A stretch of 59,444 nt of DNA from Gnetum montanum (GCA_015680685.1 MNCI01006151.1:855738-915181); one strand, 5' to 3'. Counted from the stretch's first letter, positions 31,763 to 44,726 are shown. Notes: generated from the letters alone by a model not told the origin. Made by a program: numbers and translations.

Positions 31763-33480
31763 ATGGCTTCCATATCTAAAGTGAAATCTCTATCTACTAT
31801 TGATTTCAACTAAAGTAATGCTATGAATTATAATGAAGAAAACTATAGTAGATTGATGTAAGAAAGAATATCATTTGTTCATTTTGATCCCTATTATCAT
31901 GAATTCACATTCATCTTTCACTAGGATGAATAATTTAGATGGAGAGACTTACAGGGTAACATGATCTTACCACCAAAATGATTAGCACCATCCTTGCTCT
32001 ATGCAATACTGCTAAGATCAAATCTTGGCCATGCATAAGAAAGGTATTAAGTTACCAAGAATATGACTATGTCATACTAGCTACTAGAGGCTCAAGCAAG
32101 ATGGAATGCTATTATGATAGTAAGATATGAACAAGAGAAAGGAAAAAGAAGGCCATAGACAATTGTCCTTATAGAGAAAGAATATATGCCATGAAAATTT
32201 GAAAAGTCTCATCATACTCATACATCCAGTTCTCAATCCCCTATTATATGCACTAAAGATCTTGTGAAGACAAAATTACATTTAGTTGTTAAAGAAACTC
32301 CTAGAAGAGATGAGGTAAACTTTAGAATTAGGAGGAATTTAAGGCCTAAGACCTTCAATAGAACCAAAAGGGATGAATCAAGGAGTTTTAAAAGGAGAAT
32401 CAATCAACAACATTCTCCAACTTTCCCATCCTCTTCATCATAGTCATCAATAGACTCTAACATGAGAGAATGAAGATTAAGTGATCATGAAAGACATACC
32501 AATAGAAAAAGGCATCTTGATGAAGAAAAAGATATAGAAAAAGAAATCAGACATGATAGAAAAGAAAACTATGAGGATTGGAGGGGACATCACTACAATA
32601 AAGCACATGAACCCAAAGATTATGAAGAACCCCTACTGGCCACTAAAATCATGATCAACATTAGTAATTCAATGTACATACCTACAATGTATTTAAAGAA
32701 TAGTTGCATCAATCAACTTGACATAAATAATATTCCAAAGTTCGAAGGATATAATATAGATCCATAACATCACCTTCAAGCTTTCCATGATGCCTATGCC
32801 TTACAAAACATAGGAAATGATTGACAAAAATTAAAGTTATTTCTCATAATACTAATAAAGGAAGAAGAAAGTTTGTACATATCCTTAGAACTAGAATCAA
32901 TAAGAAGATGGAGTACCATGGTAGAGTTCTTAAATGGAAAATATTAAACTTATTCTAGAATGTCAAATCTAAGAAAATAAATCCAAGGATGGAAACAAGG
33001 GACATATGAATGCCTTAATGTAGCAATGAACAAATACTATTGACTATTACATAGATGCCTAAGCCATGGATTTTCCCAAAGGGAATAACTATGACACATC
33101 ATCAATGGGTTAAGAGAAAAAAAATAAAGATCCTTAGAGTATATGCATAAGGAAGGTTGTTAGAGATGAAAACTCATCGAATTCAATAGTTACTAAATTA
33201 AGTAGCAAAAGAAGAAGGAGAGCTACATAAGAGGGAATCAACCAAAGAATGTAATATATACCCTACTATTAGAAAAGTAGATGTGAGGATTTGTAAGACA
33301 CATGAAGAAGAAACATTAGAATATGTGATTCAACGAAAGACTCTACCTATTCAAAAATTAATGAATAATATTATAACAAAAGTAGAGAAAATGTGGGATT
33401 TTGTAGATGAAAAGTTTGCAACAATACTTAAAATAGTAGTGGAGATAACTAAACATGTATTCAACATAAATAAGGATTAG
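31763..33480 (+). pseudogene. Family-A gag (element A4)
   Basis: It begins near an ATG at 31763 ('MASISKVKSLST'). The conserved gag core is at about 32740-33120: 'NNIPKFEGYNIDP', 'FHDAYALQNIGND', 'KLKLFLIILIKEEE', 'SLELESIRRWSTMVEFLN'. This is the F-x-A-x2-LQ ... W-x-SL-x3-SI-x-x-W form of Ty3/gypsy (Athila-like) gag. Upstream is a charged, Arg/Asp/Glu-rich segment at about 32440-32640. Stops occur throughout, mostly TAA or TAG at Gln positions. The capsid product would have packaged element RNA. Confidence 0.75.
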
Positions 33481-34379
33481 AAAAAGGAAAGGGATAACAA
33501 ACATAAGAATTATAAGAACAAAGAAAAATTTTCTATAGTAGAGAAGGATAGAAACTCAAGTTCTAAACATAATAGTGATTACAACATGTGCCAGTATGAA
33601 TATCCTAAGGGATGTTGTCCTGTTATGGCTTACTTATAAGAGTTCGAGGCATATGTATTCAATACAAAATTTGTCAAAAAGTAAATACCTAGATGATTAC
33701 CTTATTCACATGGTAATTACAAGTAGCTGTATCAACAATAATATTATCCAAGTTGGGCTTATCCTCAACTACAGGATCAGTACTAGTAGTAGTGGCAACA
33801 ACCATAGTTGTGGGGGGATGCTCCTATCAAGATAAAAATATCTATATTAATAGTCAAATCCTTATAAATACTATGTCCACCATTTGATATCTCTTGGAAA
33901 TACATCTATCTAAGATACCTCTCCCTACTATCTAGCTAAGTGACATATACCTACAATCCCATGCATGGAATCACAACTTTATATATCGTAATCAATAGTA
34001 GGTCATCCTTATTAGGCTTCCAATCCTTTACCACTAGTACCACCACTAGCAAATTTAAGAAGAACTACCAAAAAAACCATAGCAAAAAAGTACTACTAGG
34101 GAAGTTAGTATACAGAGAAAGGTTACTACCATGAATGCAAAATGAAAATCTAGAAGATCTTTTTTTTTTGGGCAAGTTTGAAGAAGGATAGTAGAGCAAG
34201 GACTTCATCCAACCTTATTCCTTCTATGACAAATACTTTTGCAACCACCATGCTTTGATAAAAATCAAATCAAAAGCTTATAACTATCATTTTAACTCAT
34301 ATAGTATCAAACTGAATAAAATTAGGAACTCTTCTAATGAGAAAAATAGATTTTGAAAGTTCTTTGATTTATTTGCAAA

Positions 34380-34760
34380 TTGCTAGAAATTCACCATGTA
34401 AAGCTCTACTAGACTCCATTTTTGGAGTTAATTTGATATGTTAAAAAACATACAAGGCATGAAACCTGCCATCATTAAAGAAATGCAACATAAGACTCAA
34501 GCTTGTAGACCAATTAGTCATCATTCCTTTGGGATAAATAGAAGATGCAGTGACCACTATTAATGGGTGGTCTTATCTAGTATATTTTCTTATGATTGAT
34601 ATGAAGAATGATAAGGAGGACTTTTTGATCATTATGAGGAGAGCATGACTTAGCACAATTGATGTTAAGATAGGAATTAGAGACTTGTCTTTGGAAATTT
34701 CAATGGAAGATGAGCATGGAGCCATACAGATGCAAATAATTCCATGCATTACTTACTATG
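34380..34760 (+). pseudogene. Family-A aspartic protease (element A4)
   Basis: 'CKALLDSIFGVNLIC' at about 34398 corresponds to the C-x-ALLDLGASVNLM active-site block of Athila-type proteases. The D is kept and the following residues have changed. Downstream, 'WSYLVYFLMIDMKND' and 'STIDVKIGIRDLSLEISM' correspond to the 'F-x-x-DFVILDM' and 'IDV-x3-x-L-x-L' parts of the same domain. It is broken by a stop after 'MRRA'. No reverse transcriptase follows. Confidence 0.6.
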
Positions 34761-36728
34761 ATGAAGGATGCAATTGTAGACCAGTAGTTCAAAATATCAA
34801 CACAATCCATATACCAACCCACAATAAAGTTGATAAACATGTATACAAAAATAGATAATAGCCATCAAACTAGAAGATATCCAAAGGGAAAAAAATAAAA
34901 GAATAAAATTATTTAAAACATGCATGGAAACATCCAACCCAGTTATCAACTCCTATTCCAAGAAAATGACCCAAATAGAGAACCTACAAAAAGATGTTCT
35001 AAATCATGACCATACATCAAAAATAATTAATGAACATGGAGACATCACAAAATTAAGAATAAACATGAAAAGATATTTGGATCTTCTAAAACAAAAAGGC
35101 CATCTAGTCAAACAAGATATGTATTCTCAAATGATCAAAACTTAATCATCATCAATGTTACATAGGACAATAAATGAAAACATAAATCACTCTAAGGATG
35201 ACAAATAAAAGACTTACATTGTATGATCCTAGGGATGTGCGGTCCATTTTTCAAACACTCACCCATGATTTCAGTCATGGGAAAGGTATCCTATCTTGAA
35301 TTAGGAATTGATAACTTTTTCTATTTTATAATTTTTTGGTTTACAACTTTTGTCCTATTTTTCTAAATTTTTAGTATTTTCTTCATTCTTTAATATCTTT
35401 CAAGTTCTTTATATGTTTTCTTATTCTTATATATCTTTGATTATTTTACAGTTTTACCAAAATTTTACTCTATGTTATCACATCATTGAAGGACTAATTG
35501 TATATATAGTAAGACCACATCAATCATCTACTCATTTCTAATAATAGGATGTTTTTATCATGGACATAATGATATTCTCATCACAATAAAACTAAAATAA
35601 ACTTGTAATCAGTATGCTTAGATGGAAAGGTGAAGAACCAAGAGGAAATGAAAAGGGTGTGATATCAAGGGGATTTGTGGATTCTCTAAAGCTACTACTA
35701 TGAGTCTTATTACATCATTAATTTTTATTAGTTACTTAAGTTCTAATGAAAAACAAAAGCAAGTTCTAAAATAAGTGCTACCTTGCCATGTCACTAGAAA
35801 GACATGTTATCCATGCCTAAAGGTAGTCCTCTAGCAAGGTTGACAAAGTAATAACATAATAAATATACATAATAAAAATTTCTAGGGATTTCACTAGAAA
35901 TAAGTTACCCATGCCTAAAGGAATTCCTCTTTCCAATGGCTAAGTCTCCTTCAAAGTAAACTACTTAATTAGTAAATTCCTTCCTTGTTCTTCATTGCCA
36001 AGTAATGATATTTCTTAAAATAGTGATAGTCTTGTGGTTTTAAGTTTTGGGATGATACAATGCAATGTCACTAGTGAGTCATATGAACTTAGTTTGGATC
36101 TTAGATAGATAAGCTAATGATTACTTAAACCATGCATTACACATAGAATTCATTATGCTTATGGTAGGAAGCCTCACATTCCATTTTCTGCAATCCATAC
36201 TACTACCATTCCACCTCCATGTTATATATAATTATCATTTGATGATTTTGGGTGGAATAATATTATTTTCTTTTTAGGATAATACTAACATGTATGTTTT
36301 GAAATTTAGGTATGATTTACATTCAAATCCTTGAGTGCCCATGGATATTTGCAAGTGTGGATATATAAGGGTATTAAGGGTAGGAGCCTGTTTTGGGAAG
36401 GATCCACTTATATAACTCTTATGTTTTATACTTGACAACTAGCTCCACATCATATTGTAACTCATAGACACTTTAGCAATCATTATTATTTTCCTACATA
36501 CTCATACTCACTTATTAACTTAGCAACTTTTGATCAAATGATCTCTTAAACCTTAGTCGATTTACCTTGCTTGAACTCCTCCTTTAATAATATTTTGATA
36601 TCAAAATCTCATATTTGATGCATCAGCTATGATCCAAAACCTTTTTGAATTTTCTTAAGGCCTGCAAGACTATCCATTTCTTCAATTTTTTCCATCAAAT
36701 CTCCAAAAAATATTGAAAAGTTTAGAGG
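34760..36728 (+). mobile_element. Family-A 3' internal region without polymerase genes
   Basis: One short open frame (34924-35145, 'QKDVLNHDHTSKIINEHG') of unknown nature is present; the rest is noncoding. No reverse transcriptase, RNase H or integrase motif is visible in any frame. Parts match 1-1996 (for example about 36330-36430 with 1150-1250). It ends at the TG of an LTR at 36729. Confidence 0.55.
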
Positions 36729-37760
36729 TGATATTATAGATATAATATTGCATCACCTACGATATAACATCAATGATGTCATATCTATGATATCGTCCAT
36801 ACAAAAATCTATATATATGTTTAGATTGTTAGAAACTAGTTTATTTCTATAATTTCATGTAAGGGAAGTTCATGTTGTTTTTCTATTAGAGAACCTTCAA
36901 AGCCCCATATCTTCCTCACCATACAAACAATTTGATCCCTTCTTGAATCCTTTTATTCTTGAAGTGACCATCTCAATCTTCGGGGAGAGCATTGTGCATA
37001 GTTTTTGTGAACTATGTAAATTTTTCCTAATGCCTAGAAGATTAATTGAGGGTAAGTATCATATGAGATAACAAGATTTTGATTTAATCTAAGCTAGTAA
37101 ACTTAATATTTCCTCCTAATTGACCATTCATATACTTTCTAAACAATAAATTGAAGAAGATGATGAGTCATTAAGCTAAATTTCTTTTGACCAGTTTAAA
37201 AATTATTTAATTAATGATTATTTAATAATAGATTTTTCAAAATTGACAAATTCTCTAAACTCTACAATCAAAATTAAAAATAAAATTCATCTTGTATAAT
37301 GTTTTTGATCAAAACCCAATATCTGATGAAGGGTTACAAATCATTAGAAATTTTTATGGAATTTTTGGTAATCTTAAATTTTCTTACAATTGTAGATGCC
37401 ACCAAAAAGAATATCTAACGGTAGAGGACCATCACAACCAAGAAAAAAGAGGCTTGAAGAAAGAGGAAGAGGATGCGAATGAGGTGTAGAACAAACTCCT
37501 TCTATGAAGCAAGAGGCGTAGTCCTATTCAATCCAATAGCCTCACTTGTAATAGGGTAATGTACATTGGTAGAAGCTGATGTGCCACTAGCTCCAAAGCA
37601 AGGACAATATCTCACACTCTCCAATGAGTTCTTGCAAATCATCCAAGATAAATATATCATGTTTACTATGATAGTCAAATTAAACATTTTCCTATTCATG
37701 AAGTTCACACCTATAGAGATTCATGAATAGCTTTAAGTCTCACTACTCTAGTCCACCTAA
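36729..37760 (+). mobile_element. Family-A LTR remnant (3' LTR of A4), interrupted
   Basis: It starts TGATATTATAG after 'tttagagg' and has degenerate palindromes at 36735-36795 ('gatgtcatatctatgatatc'). A TATA-like 'ctatatatatg' lies at about 36808. A family-A-like end, 'tctcactactctagtcc', is at about 37737-37754. The middle does not match other family-A LTRs and includes a basic-looking start 'MPPKRISNGRGPSQPRKKR' near 37397, so something unrelated may have inserted. Confidence 0.45.
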
Positions 37761-37783
37761 CGAGTCACATGGTTTGGCCACAT

Positions 37784-38648
37784 TGATGAGATGTCATCGA
37801 TGTGATCCTATCGATGGGATATTTTTGGCATGAACTCATTGGCATAGGGTTTGACCTGTTGACATGTACATGTCAATGGGGAATCCTATTTCACCTATAA
37901 ATGTGTGCCTTCTTACCACATTTATGGCATTCATTTGTTAGTTGTAGTGAAGTGCTTGTAATTTTTGCACTTTCGAGTTAGAATATTTTTTGAGTGACTA
38001 CAGTAGGAGTCAAAGAGTGCATCGATCTTTATTTAAGCACTATTGTACTTGAGCACTTTAGTATGTGTGGCAAGAAAGATGAGCTTTTTGATCAAACCTT
38101 GCAGCACTTGGACTAGATTAATTATTTTCTTTAAGCATTTAATATTCAAGAAATTTCATTTAATGCTTTTAAGTAATTAACCAATTAATTAATATAGATT
38201 AAATAACAAACATAAGTATGACCACTTTGAGCATATGTCTAACACTTGGTAATCCTAGCAAAACTTAATTTTTGGTAACTTAGTAGTGTTATATGTATTC
38301 AAGGTGTGTGTGATAAGCAGGAATAGATGCTTTTGTTACGATTAGTTAAGTGATAACTTGTTATTAGATTAGTTAAATATTATATTAATTAATTATTTAT
38401 TGTTTATTCTTGTTCTTAGGCAACTTAAAACATAAAAGCTAAAATGATAAAAATCATATGCATCAATTACACTTAATCATACACTTGTAGTCCACAAGTG
38501 GAATTGGGAAGACAACAATTGCAATATTAAGTTTCACCTTTTAGAACCCAATGTACTTAGAGAACTAAAGTCTATAGAATTCGACCAAATCATTGAATGA
38601 ATGCTAGTGATTCATAATGTTGGGCATAGGGTATACTCACTACTCATC
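37784..38648 (+). mobile_element. Family-A LTR (A5), 865 bp
   Basis: It starts TGATGAGATGTCATCGATG, contains decayed palindromes ('catcgatgtgatcctatcgatgg') and a TATA in 'cacctataaatgtgtgcc' at about 37890-37905, and ends 'actcactactcatcc' (CA to CC). It is followed at once by a readable PBS. The alignment with A1 is good at both ends. Confidence 0.7.
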
Positions 38649-38667
38649 CTTGGCACAATTGCTAGGG
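38649..38667 (+). promoter_or_regulatory. Primer-binding site of element A5 (tRNA-Asp type)
   Basis: TTGGCACAATTGCTAGGGA lies directly after the LTR. The Athila-lineage PBS is TTGGCGCCGTTGCCGGGGA. The differences are mostly transitions, as expected from decay. This supports Athila-like Ty3/gypsy for family A. Confidence 0.6.
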
Positions 38668-38899
38668 ACTTTAGTTTGATACATGCACTATCAAGGACTC
38701 AGTGAAAATTATTCAACATCATTGGATTGAACCTTAAAGTTGCAATCATTATAACTAATAACAACTGTAAAAAGCACACTAATTTTTCTTTTTGATCCAA
38801 AATTTCTTCTTCCCATAGGGATGATTTTAGACTAAAGTTCAAGCACACATCTAATCAAAGAAATGAACAATCAAATTAGCTAGTGCCCCAGTAATGCCA

Positions 38900-40760
38900 A
38901 GTGGTATATACTCATCCCAATGAGTATGTGCTAGATTTCACCTTCATGATACACTAGGATGACTAGTTGCAATGGAAAGACATGGAGGGAAGCATTGTGT
39001 TGCTACCTAATTGATTAGTTCCTATGATTTTCCAACAAACTCTTATGAGGTTGGCCATTCAGGGGCTCCATGCTAAGTATGTTGTGCAGGATCATGACTC
39101 TAGGGGTTATCATCCCACTGAAGCACAATGTAAAATTGATTGGCAATAGGAGAAGTGCTATAAAGCTACAAAAATAAAATAGTTCAATAATCCCTTGCTC
39201 CTATTGGGCCAAAAAGATAGTGAGGATTCCTTCTCTAGGGATTCTCATTTCATTGACTCTCTACCTCTTGGTTTCAACAAAGGGGCTTGAAACAAAACTT
39301 ACAATCCACTATAAATACTCTTGGTTTAGGCAAGAATGGCTTTCATGATCATGGAGGATCCAAAGATGAGATTCATGGATGGGACAGGGATTGAAAGCAC
39401 AATGATGATTGTGGTTGTGACCATTGAAGAGGGGGTGGTAGGCATCGTGGTGCTAATACTCCTTCCTCTTCACCTTCATCATCCTCTTCTTCCTCCTCTA
39501 GATCCAATTGAAGCTATAGAAGATGTGACCATGATGGAGGTGATCGATGGGATAAAGATGATCATAGGGCCCACTCAACTGGTTGAGATAAGGAACATAG
39601 GCAATCAAGGAAGGACTGCTATCATGAGAGAAGGGACAACATAGGACATCATAGGCATCATGGCCATCATAGAGACCATGACTATGATGAGCCTTTGTTT
39701 ACAACTCAAAATATGATAAATATCATAGAGGTAGTGAGAGTTCTATCAAGGCATGTGAAAGATAGCCGAATAAAATGGTTGAATATGAACAATATTTCCA
39801 AGTTCAAGGGAGGATACAACTCAGATCTACAGAACCACCTATAAGCCTTTCATGATGCATGTGTCTTAAAGTATATAGAGAATGAATGACAAAAAATTAA
39901 GTTGTTTCCTAGGATACTCATAAAAAAAGTTGAAAGTTGGTATCAATCCTTGGAGCTAGAATCAATCTATAGATGGAGTATGATGCTTGAGCTCTTTAAT
40001 GATAAGTATCAAACATACTCTTGAGTGTCCAACTTGAGAAAGTAGATCCAAGGTTGGAGATAAGGGACACATGAACCCTTGAATGCAACCATGGATAGGT
40101 ACTACTCTCTTTTGCACTGATGTATTGGCCATGGTTACTCTCAAATGGAGTAGCTTTACCATATCATAGATGGACTTCGATTAGAAACAAGAAGACCTCT
40201 TGGATCTATGCCCAAGGGATACTATCAAAACTTAGAGTCCATCAGATCCAAAGGCCCATTGAGTAGGTTTTCAAAGAAGAAGGAGAACTAAGAAAGAGAG
40301 AATGTGTAGAGGAGTACAATCAAGATCCTTCCATTAGAAAAAGGAAAGTTCGGGTTTGTGATAATGAGGAGGAGGTACCATTTGATGAGCTGGTGTAATG
40401 AAAGAACTTGTTAATTGAAAAGTCTATTTCAAAAATTTTTGCCAAGATAGAAAAAATGTGGAATTCTATGGATGAAAAGTTCCAAATTGCTTTGAAAATA
40501 GCAAAGGAATCCAAAGAGCAAAGTAGTGATTATGGCAATATGAGAAGGAAGGAAGTTGAACATGCCTAATAAGGGAAAGGCTACTATAGTAGAGCAGGTT
40601 GTGAAGTTTGAATCAGATGATGATGGTGGGTGTGACATCTATTAATATGAACATCCTAAGGGATTTTGCCTTGTTGTGTCACACTTGCAAAAATTTGGGA
40701 TGTATGATCTAAATCCTATATTGGCAAGAAGGGAAGCACCCAGAGGTTGCCTTATCCTCA
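38900..40760 (+). pseudogene. Family-A gag (element A5), truncated
   Basis: A His/Asp/Arg/Ser-rich stretch at about 39340-39700 reads as runs like 'SSSPSSSSSSSS' and 'HHRHHGHHRDHDYDE'. The gag core follows: 'NNISKFKGGYNSDL', 'FHDACVLKYIENE', 'VESWYQSLELESIYRWS', 'MMLELFNDKYQTYS', then an acidic and Lys-rich tail at about 40340-40540. It parallels 31763-33480 throughout. Stops are frequent. The match ends at about 40760, where a family-B LTR appears to begin. Confidence 0.75.
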
Positions 40761-40779
40761 AGACAACCCAAGGTAAAAT

Positions 40780-42322
40780 ACCATAAAAATTTGCATGCTA
40801 TAACTAATCTTCATCATGTAGCTTTAACCCCTTGAAACTTGAGGTAAAAATTCATTGTAAATGTGAAGATTGTAATCCACAGTGGATGATTTCACATACT
40901 TTATACTTTTGTGGCTAAAAAATGCCTTGTAAGTGGTCAAAGCCTCATTTTGCAAGTGAAAAAAATACACTTAGTGTTTATATTTGGGCTTTTGGTGGTG
41001 GGAGGAGGGTTCAAAAATACCTTTTGGAATGACAAAAAAGGAAATTTCATGTGTTTTATGTGGGGTATACATTTTTCTAAGTTGGAAACACATGCAAAGT
41101 GGTAGATCTCACCTACCCCCAATGTAGAAGGATGGGGGTTTTAGAAACTTTCCCCCTTCAACATGGAGACCACATGCATAGCCTAGAAACCTTTCCCCCT
41201 TAGTATGGAAGTTTGCCCTAGTGTGGAGTCTTCATCCCTAGCATGGAAAATTACATCCACTAGAGTGGAAGCCACCAAAGCAAAAATTCATCACTTCATG
41301 TACTTCAACATTGACCACCCACTTTAGTAAGCATGGTGAAGAGTTTATCATAGAAGATTCATTTCTAGTATGGAATGTATGTCCTAGTTACCATTTATGG
41401 TAAATGGAATGGCGATGGGGGGAAGAACTTATTAGGTATAGTAACCCCCCAAATTTGGGCATCCATCTCACTTGAATTTGGTAGTCAATTTGCAAAAAAT
41501 TGGTAGCCAATTTTTATTCCAAATTATGACCATTTTGCAGCCACATTCTTGGCCCAAAGATCCTATAATAGCCAACCTCAAACCCTATTTACAGGTTCCA
41601 AAATTTTGAGCAAGTTCAACATTATCAAGCAATTTTTAGCATACATACAACATTGTTCATAATTCTAAACTTGGTGCATTCTTAGGCACTTAGAAGCTCT
41701 TGAAAGTTCCCATACTTGCATTCTTATGAACCCCAACATGGAAGCATTGCAACCTTAAGATTTGTGGATTTAGGTTGTTAACATTGCACTTCTAGGCTTT
41801 CCAAACCCTAGTGTGGAGTAATTTGGTATCCAAATTTTCCACTTTTCTTACCTCCATCAGTGACCCAACTTGCAAATTTGAGGTTGCAGTAGTGAAGGAA
41901 GATTTGATAGCATCAGGAGTGGCTTGGCACCTAGATCATGAAGCAAATCATATTGGCTTCAACTAGCTTTGAACTCTTGCAAATTGAACCCCACTTTCTT
42001 CTCATTTAGGCACCATTTGTACACATTTCTTGAACTTATTCTTTATTTTCTTTGTTAATAAAGTTTTAAGTTTTGGGTTTTGTGTATGAAATATGTTTGT
42101 TTATCAATTTTGTATTATTTTAGATTTGCTATTAGGTTTACATTTCATTTTCTTTTATTCCCATCTTTTGGATTTTAGAAGTCCCTGGTTGATCTACCAA
42201 ACTAGCCAAGGCACCTTGAATCCCATTTTTCTTATGGGTGCCAAGGGGATTCGGGGTTGGGGAATTGTTGCACCAAGGATCCTTATTTTTTCCAACAACC
42301 AAGGTTTTCAATTTAAATAGTT
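40780..42322 (+). mobile_element. Family-B outer element: probable 5' LTR
   Basis: The boundaries are inferred: the left from the loss of family-A homology, the right from the PBS at 42328. The sequence is noncoding. At 41120-41400 a short motif like AGTATGGAAG or AGCATGGAA recurs about seven times. AATAAA in 'gttaataaagtttt' at about 42054 fits an LTR polyadenylation signal. The TATA box is unclear. Confidence 0.5.
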
Positions 42323-42327
42323 TTTCT

Positions 42328-42344
42328 TAGCACTAAAAGGAGGG
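42328..42344 (+). promoter_or_regulatory. Primer-binding site of the family-B outer element
   Basis: TAGCACTAAAAGGAGGG compares with TGGCGCTAGAAGGAGGG at 58438 and TGGCATTAGAAGGAGGG on the minus strand at 51996. The differences are transitions. The matching tRNA is not assigned. Confidence 0.6.
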
Positions 42345-42399
42345 AGTTTGCCTAAATTTTGTAACAAAACCTATTCTTTTCATTGCCATTTACAAGCTT

Positions 42400-43340
42400 T
42401 TCTGTAACTTTTGTAGCCAAACCCTTTGAAGAATCAATGCTAGTCTTTCATCCGCTGTGACCAAGACTGTAGCTTGAAAGTTGCAGGTGGTTGGGTTTTG
42501 ACTTTTTGTAGCATTTTATATAAATTTTACAGCCTAAATCCAGCATTGAAATCTTTTCCCCGCTATTATTTTTTTCCTTTTACTAACAAATGTTTTTGCT
42601 CTAGTTTCCAAAAGTGGATGGTTCAACTCTTTTATGAGTTGGCTTTCTCCCACTTTTCCAAGTTGAGTAAATTGGTAGCTAGCTAAAACTAGTTTTAGTG
42701 AAAAAACATCAACTTTCCACTTTGGTCTTTACCCCTCTCTTCATCAATGTTGAGGTAGGAGGTGTGAGATTTCCATCATCTCACCTCGCCTTCTTTCCCC
42801 CCTTTGCCACACCTAGCGTTGGTAAGGCTTGAAACCAATTTAATAACTAGATTTGCTTTTATTGCAAGTTGAAAGTCATTTTGTATTTTTTTGAAGCCAA
42901 AACTCATAAAGGATCCAATGTTTCCTTTATCCCATATAGTAGATACCTCAGTGTGGAAGCTACAGGTGGTGGGTGTTGAAATTTCATAACATCTACTATG
43001 AACTTCTCGAGCAAAGCCAACATGGAAGCCTTATAACCATTTAATTTTTTCGAACACATTTTTTTACCACTAAACTAATTTTGGTTTCCATATCAAACAA
43101 ACCTACTTTTCTCTTGTTTGTGGTAAAATTTGGTAGCCTGCCAAAACCATCTTTAGAAACTGCCAAATTTTCATTTTGGTCTTCAAACTTTTCCCCCTCT
43201 CTCCAATGTTGAAATAAGAAGGTATGAGATTTTCACTATCTCACCCCCTTCTTTCCCTCATTACCATACCTAGCATAGAGGTAGTTGGGAGGCCAACTTG
43301 GGTGAGGTTTGAAACTAATGTTTCCAATATTCCATTTCTA
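42400..43340 (+). repeat. Tandem duplication of about 460 bp in the 5' untranslated region
   Basis: Two units, about 42400-42850 and 42870-43340, share the order 'gaagcc/tagccaaa...', 'gtggaagctacaggtggtg', 'cactttggtctt', 'caatgttgaggtaggaggtg', 'gagatttccatcatctcacc' and 'gaggtttgaaacta'. The units are well diverged. No coding frame is present. Confidence 0.6.
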
Positions 43341-43501
43341 GGAAAAGGGTAAACCCCCCTTATCCCCCACTTACTAATTATATTCAGTACATCATTTATC
43401 CATTTTCATTTCTTTGAACATTTTTTGAATTCCATTCACAATAATTTGCTTCTATTTTACCACTTATAGCCTATTTTCAAGCTATTCTTAGTACTATAGC
43501 C

Positions 43502-44726
43502 ATGTCTTTCCAAAAATCCACTAAATTTCCCTTCATCCTCATTGGCAAATATCATAGCCAACAAGCCATGAGGGTGTATGATCCCAAAGACCTTGCCATC
43601 ATTGAGTGTGGGTGATCTTTGAGGGTCAGAGGGGAGAGTTCTATTTTTATAGCCATAAATGAAAATAGTTATAACTTCATTTGTGTTAAAATGTAGGTAG
43701 GCATGCTAATTCCATGAATTGAAGCTAAATCAAAAAGGGAGTTTGAGCTCATACATAAGGGTGGGAAAGAGTACATCCCTTCTCCATATGACAAAATTTC
43801 CATTAATGACATCTATTCTAGCATCCTAGCCCAATTGGTTGCCATGGAAGAGGACAATGATAAGCATAGCTTTGAGGAACAACAGAACGAGGAGGATGAA
43901 TTTAAGACAAAATCTAAGCATGAAAACATCCTAAGACGACTATTCCAACAAGATCCCCCAAAGTCATAGCACCTTCCTCTAATGCTTTTGTTTTCTCCAT
44001 GGGCATGGTGCCACCATCTTCCGCTCCTTCCTATCCAACTACGGTAGATCCCACACTAGTTATAGTTACACATCACACTTAGCCAATCCACAAACAGCCA
44101 ACTATAGCATAGTAATGCCATTTACAAAATAGTATTGATATATAAACCATCAATGGTGGCTTTTACCATCACAAATATATTAACTACTCATGTGGGATCC
44201 ACCACAGGACCCCAAACAACACAAGGGTTACACATCACATTTTTCCCATTTGTATCTTAAGTATCAATACAAACATCTTTTTCTTTGTTTGGCCTACAAG
44301 TCACAACCATAATGTGACCTCTTCCTTTTATCATACAATCCATAATTAGGCTACAAGCCTCACAACAAATGCCACAATCTTATGTACAAACCTCACAACC
44401 TATGGGGCCATCACAAGGCTTGGAACAAGCCTTCCAAATGATCCAAGACCTAATGGAGGAGTTGAAGAGGCTTAAAGCCTCTACCACATAAACGATCAAG
44501 ATTATGGGCTTCTACTAGGACAATCCCATAAGCCTTGTAGTTTCACCTTTAACACTTCCTCCTAGTGTCACCATTTCCCAATTTAGCAAATATAATGGAT
44601 AAGGTAACCCTAATTCTCATCTTATTACCTTTCAATCTAAATGTTTACTCTTGCAACTATGGCCTCATACCATCATGAGGATTTTTCCTATGTCTTTAAC
44701 TAGAAAAGCACTTAATTGGTATTGTG
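43502..44726 (+). pseudogene. Family-B gag of the outer element, first part
   Basis: One frame runs from ATG 43502 ('MSFQKSTKFPFILIGKYH') through 'NSYNFICVKM', 'REFELIHKGGKEYIPSPY' and 'LAQLVAMEEDNDK'. Its first stops are TGA and TAG codons that fit CGA and CAG. After further decay come 'ISQFSKYNG' and 'SHLITFQSKCLLLQ' up to 'KALNWY', where the nested element interrupts. The 'YNFICVKI ... ELIHKGG' N terminus is shared with the elements at 51426 and 58681. The continuation is at 53685. Confidence 0.75.

Noticed and set aside
39336-39644. Plus-strand ORF rich in Met, Ile and Val
   Set aside because: It is the wrong frame of the His/Asp/Ser-rich gag segment. The neighbouring frame connects to the gag core.
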